Positions 61,854 to 64,000 of a DNA stretch of 64,000 nucleotides are shown piece by piece. Source of the DNA: Tritrichomonas musculus (Eukaryota > Parabasalia > Tritrichomonadida > Tritrichomonadidae); NCBI GenBank assembly GCA_039105265.1, contig JAPFFF010000035.1, positions 310,001-374,000 on the forward strand, read 5' to 3'. Position 1 is the stretch's first letter. Every line of letters begins with the position of its first letter. Both the position numbers and the translations under genes were made by a program. The notes under the pieces were generated by a model that saw only the letters and a program-made list of their open reading frames with translations, made no database searches and was not told the origin of the DNA.

Positions 61854-62856
61854 ATGAAATGTTATATGAAAAATAAAAATAACAAAGAAGAGAAATCGAC
61901 TTCCAAAATTTCAAGTGAAAACAAAAAAGCTGAGACAAAATCCAAAAACAAAAACGACAATGATAAGATCACACCAATTGGCATGCCAGAAAATAAAGAA
62001 GCTTATGAACCTTTAATTACAAAACTTTTAAACCGAGAATTCATTGGCGACATCAAAGCCGACTTTTTAAAATATCTTCAAAATACATCGAAGCAAGTTT
62101 CAACATCATCAATATTTACAACATTCAAAAAGAAATTTGGTGAAATCCGAGGCGATAATGATTCCATTTTAATAAAAGTTTTCATAGAAAAATCCAAAGC
62201 GAGCAGTTTCAAGGAGATGCAAAATGAACTCAAAAAGAAGCAACAATTCATAATTGAATATAAAGCAATTAATGAATTGAATGGAGATAAAAAAAAAACA
62301 ACAACCGACCATTCTTTTTGGTTTTTATTCAAACACTCTCAAAGATGTCATTCAAAGTGTGGATGATTCTTATCTCGTGAGCATCATTTATGAAATCAGC
62401 CATGCTATGATGACAGCTCATTCAAACCACATAATTCATCGAAATATGAATCCAGATAATATATTTATTAATTTTGAAAATCATGTGAAAATTACGGATT
62501 TTGGTTCATCATATTTAATGAATCAACCAGGCCAAGTCAATTTAGATTATAATGTTTTTTGTTTGGCAAAAGAATTCCTTGAAAACAAAAAATAATCCGA
62601 AAAAGTTGATGTTTTTGCTTTTGGAGTGATTGTGCTTTTCATCCTCAGTAGAGGGAAAGGGCCTTTTTTATCTAGGGATGATATCTTATCAGGGAAAAAG
62701 CAAAAGATTCCAAAATATATAAATAGAACATCATTCAATCTTATTTCACAATGTTTATCGCATTCACAAAAACAAAGGCCAAGCTTTAAGCAGCTCAAAA
62801 ATTTTATTGAAAATAAAATTAATTTCATCCAAGATCACCTAAGAACCAACCAGTGA
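61854..62856 (+). pseudogene. Broken divergent protein kinase gene
   Basis: A host kinase gene in pieces. 61854-62366 encodes a Lys-rich leader and an N-lobe-like part (FGEIRGDNDSILIKVFIEK). A 10-A run at about 62289-62298 coincides with a frame change; from 62281 another frame continues the kinase (TILFGFYSNTLKDVI, then HIIHRNMNPDNIF and ITDFGSSYL). A TAA at 62593-62595 interrupts that frame, yet the same frame carries on with SEKVDVFAFGVIVLFIL and QCLSHSQKQRPSFKQL to 62856. The catalytic Asp is Asn (HRN), and no glycine loop is evident. So it was already a pseudokinase, or decayed after losing function. Either sequencing error at the A-run or true loss could explain the frame change; the stop argues for loss. 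Confidence 0.7.
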
Positions 62857-63580
62857 GGTAAAATAAATTACTTTTTTTTTAATACTTTTTTTCTATTACA
62901 TATGCCAACACTTCTAATTATATAATATACATATTTCTAAAAAGAAATTTTTCAGAAATAAAAATTTATGATTCTTAAAAAAAAAAAAAAGTGCACTAAT
63001 CACGAACCATAGGCTCAAAAATTAAGCACTAATAATATATAATTTTCATGTAAAAAACAATTATTTTATATTCTAAAATGTTATACTAGATATTCCAACA
63101 TTTTGTTCTCAAAAAGTGAATTTTATTAAAGGTCATAGAAAATATTGAATAAATCGCTCTTTTTTTATTCAAATTATTTTATTTTTACATATTTTTTCCG
63201 CAGTCTACATACCCCTAGCGGGCGTCGAGCGACGACTAACGACGACGACCAGAGGGAGGAGTCGTTAGGAGGAGTCGAGACCCCGCGATTTGGGGTAAGA
63301 CTCGGTAAAAATATGTAACCCAAATAATTTTGAATAAAAAAAATTATGATTTATTCAATATTTTCTATGTCTTTTATTAAAAATTCTAACTTTTTGAGAA
63401 CAAAATATAACTTTTTGAGAACAAAATGTTGGAATATCTAGTACAACAATTTTATATTCTAAAATAGTTTTGAAAAATTCTGAGCTCAGAATTTTGAGAA
63501 AAATTTCGTGTTTTAGAGAGTCATCGTTTTTGAATAACTCATTCAATTATTTAATTATATAATTAAAGAAAAAAAAATTC
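62857..63580. other. Intergenic region with a fold-back element
   Basis: Apart from the fold-back element at 63084-63443 and its flanking repeats, this is AT-rich sequence with the promoter of the gene starting at 63581. A minus frame at 63355-63546 lies partly within the element arm and is not supported. Confidence 0.6.
63057..63467. mobile_element. 360-bp fold-back element with GC-rich core and flanking direct repeats
   Basis: Arms from TACTAGATATTCCAACATTT (63084) and its reverse complement ending at 63443 match over about 130 bp with some indels; the right arm carries CTTTTTGAGAACAAAAT twice. The centre, about 63202-63300, is strikingly GC-rich (GCGGGCGTCGAGCGACGAC, GGAGGAGTCGTTAGGAGG, GACCCCGCG) and itself palindromic. 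Outside the arms, near-identical direct repeats ending TTTTATATTCTAAAAT lie at 63057-63080 and 63443-63467, like an unusually long target-site duplication. No ORF. Class unknown. Confidence 0.65.
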
Positions 63581-64000
63581 ATGCTACCAAATTATCAAGA
63601 TTTTAAAAATCTATCCGACTCTCAAAGCATTGAAATGGCAAGATCGCAGTTTAATAATTCAATTAAAAAAATCACTTTCATGCAAATCGATAAAGATTTC
63701 ATTTTTTCAGATAAAATAAAATCAAAAATATATGATTCTACTTTTTTCATATTTGATAGCTGCGTGTATTTCCAAATAAGATATTTCATGGCATGTTTTA
63801 ATGATCATTTTATTATATTTGATGAAAATAACCAAACTTTTATAAGCAATTTTTTTGAAATCATTACCAAAAAAGATAATATTTTCTTTTTATCAAATTC
63901 GAGTGATTTTTTTAAAAATAAATATCATTTTAAATGCCAAGAAAAGGACACGTCAATTCTTCAAGAAGAGATTGAAAGCTTTATTGACACGAAAAAGTTT
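63581..64000 (+). CDS. N-terminal part of an unknown gene, cut by the window edge
   Basis: An ATG at 63581 opens a frame that stays open for all 140 codons to the last base of the window. It begins MLPNYQDFKNLSDSQSIEM and continues with Phe/Ile/Asp/Lys-rich sequence (KITFMQIDKDFIFSD, FFIFDSCVYFQIRYFMACF, EEIESFIDTKKF). No signal peptide and no recognised domain. Composition and uninterrupted length suggest a real gene. It lies downstream of the broken kinase gene on the same strand, and its promoter must lie within or just after the fold-back element. Its length and function cannot be judged from here. Confidence 0.6.
   Translation, partial: MLPNYQDFKNLSDSQSIEMARSQFNNSIKKITFMQIDKDFIFSDKIKSKIYDSTFFIFDSCVYFQIRYFMACFNDHFIIFDENNQTFISNFFEIITKKDNIFFLSNSSDFFKNKYHFKCQEKDTSILQEEIESFIDTKKF

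Overview
The window looks like nuclear DNA of a trichomonad parabasalid, most probably a Tritrichomonas-type genome. The reasons are very AT-rich intergenic DNA, long intron-free genes using the standard code (TAA, TAG and TGA all end genes here), many divergent protein kinases and pseudokinases, Sel1-repeat giants, glycine-rich C-terminal domains and large low-complexity Ser/Asn/Gln segments. Species assignment is inference; no rRNA or other marker gene is present.

Layout. 1-12831 is one uninterrupted satellite array: 96 full copies of a 133-bp unit plus a partial copy, running off the left edge, with a small set of two-state variant sites that reveal higher-order duplications. 12832-14073 is non-coding and holds short repeats and fold-back sequence. 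14074-15981 (minus) is a TKL-like kinase with a coiled coil and a discoidin-like C-terminal domain. 15982-25096 is a graveyard: gene and transposon relics, inverted-repeat elements and homopolymer tracts, but no convincing intact gene. 25097-30376 carries three genes: a secreted-type protein (minus), a divergently transcribed coiled-coil protein and a CAMK-like kinase. 30377-34685 is a repeat field dominated by a 1.5-kb element with perfect 479-bp terminal inverted repeats. 34686-35708 is a compact TKL-like kinase. 35709-40983 is non-coding with several MITE-like elements and a Tc1/mariner-type transposase relic. 40984-42903 encodes a multi-pass sphingomyelin-synthase-family protein. 43195-50814 and 51907-59166 are giant tandem paralogues: pseudokinase, Sel1 repeats, low-complexity linker, Sel1 repeats, glycine-rich domain. 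59167-64000 holds repeats, a broken kinase gene, a fold-back element with a GC-rich core, and the start of a gene cut by the window edge.

Functional picture. Four of the intact genes are kinases or pseudokinases, so signalling and scaffolding dominate. The most unusual content is the tandem pair of giants. Both have the catalytic HRD motif replaced by HGN while DFG is kept. Only the second carries what reads as a complete FY-rich (FYRN/FYRC) domain, normally found in chromatin proteins. The C-terminal parts of the two genes are nearly identical in DNA although the N-terminal parts have diverged, which suggests gene conversion. No operon logic applies; genes appear to be transcribed singly. 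A TCA-type initiator matching the trichomonad Inr lies a few bases before the ATG of at least two genes. No tRNA, rRNA, CRISPR or intron was recognised.
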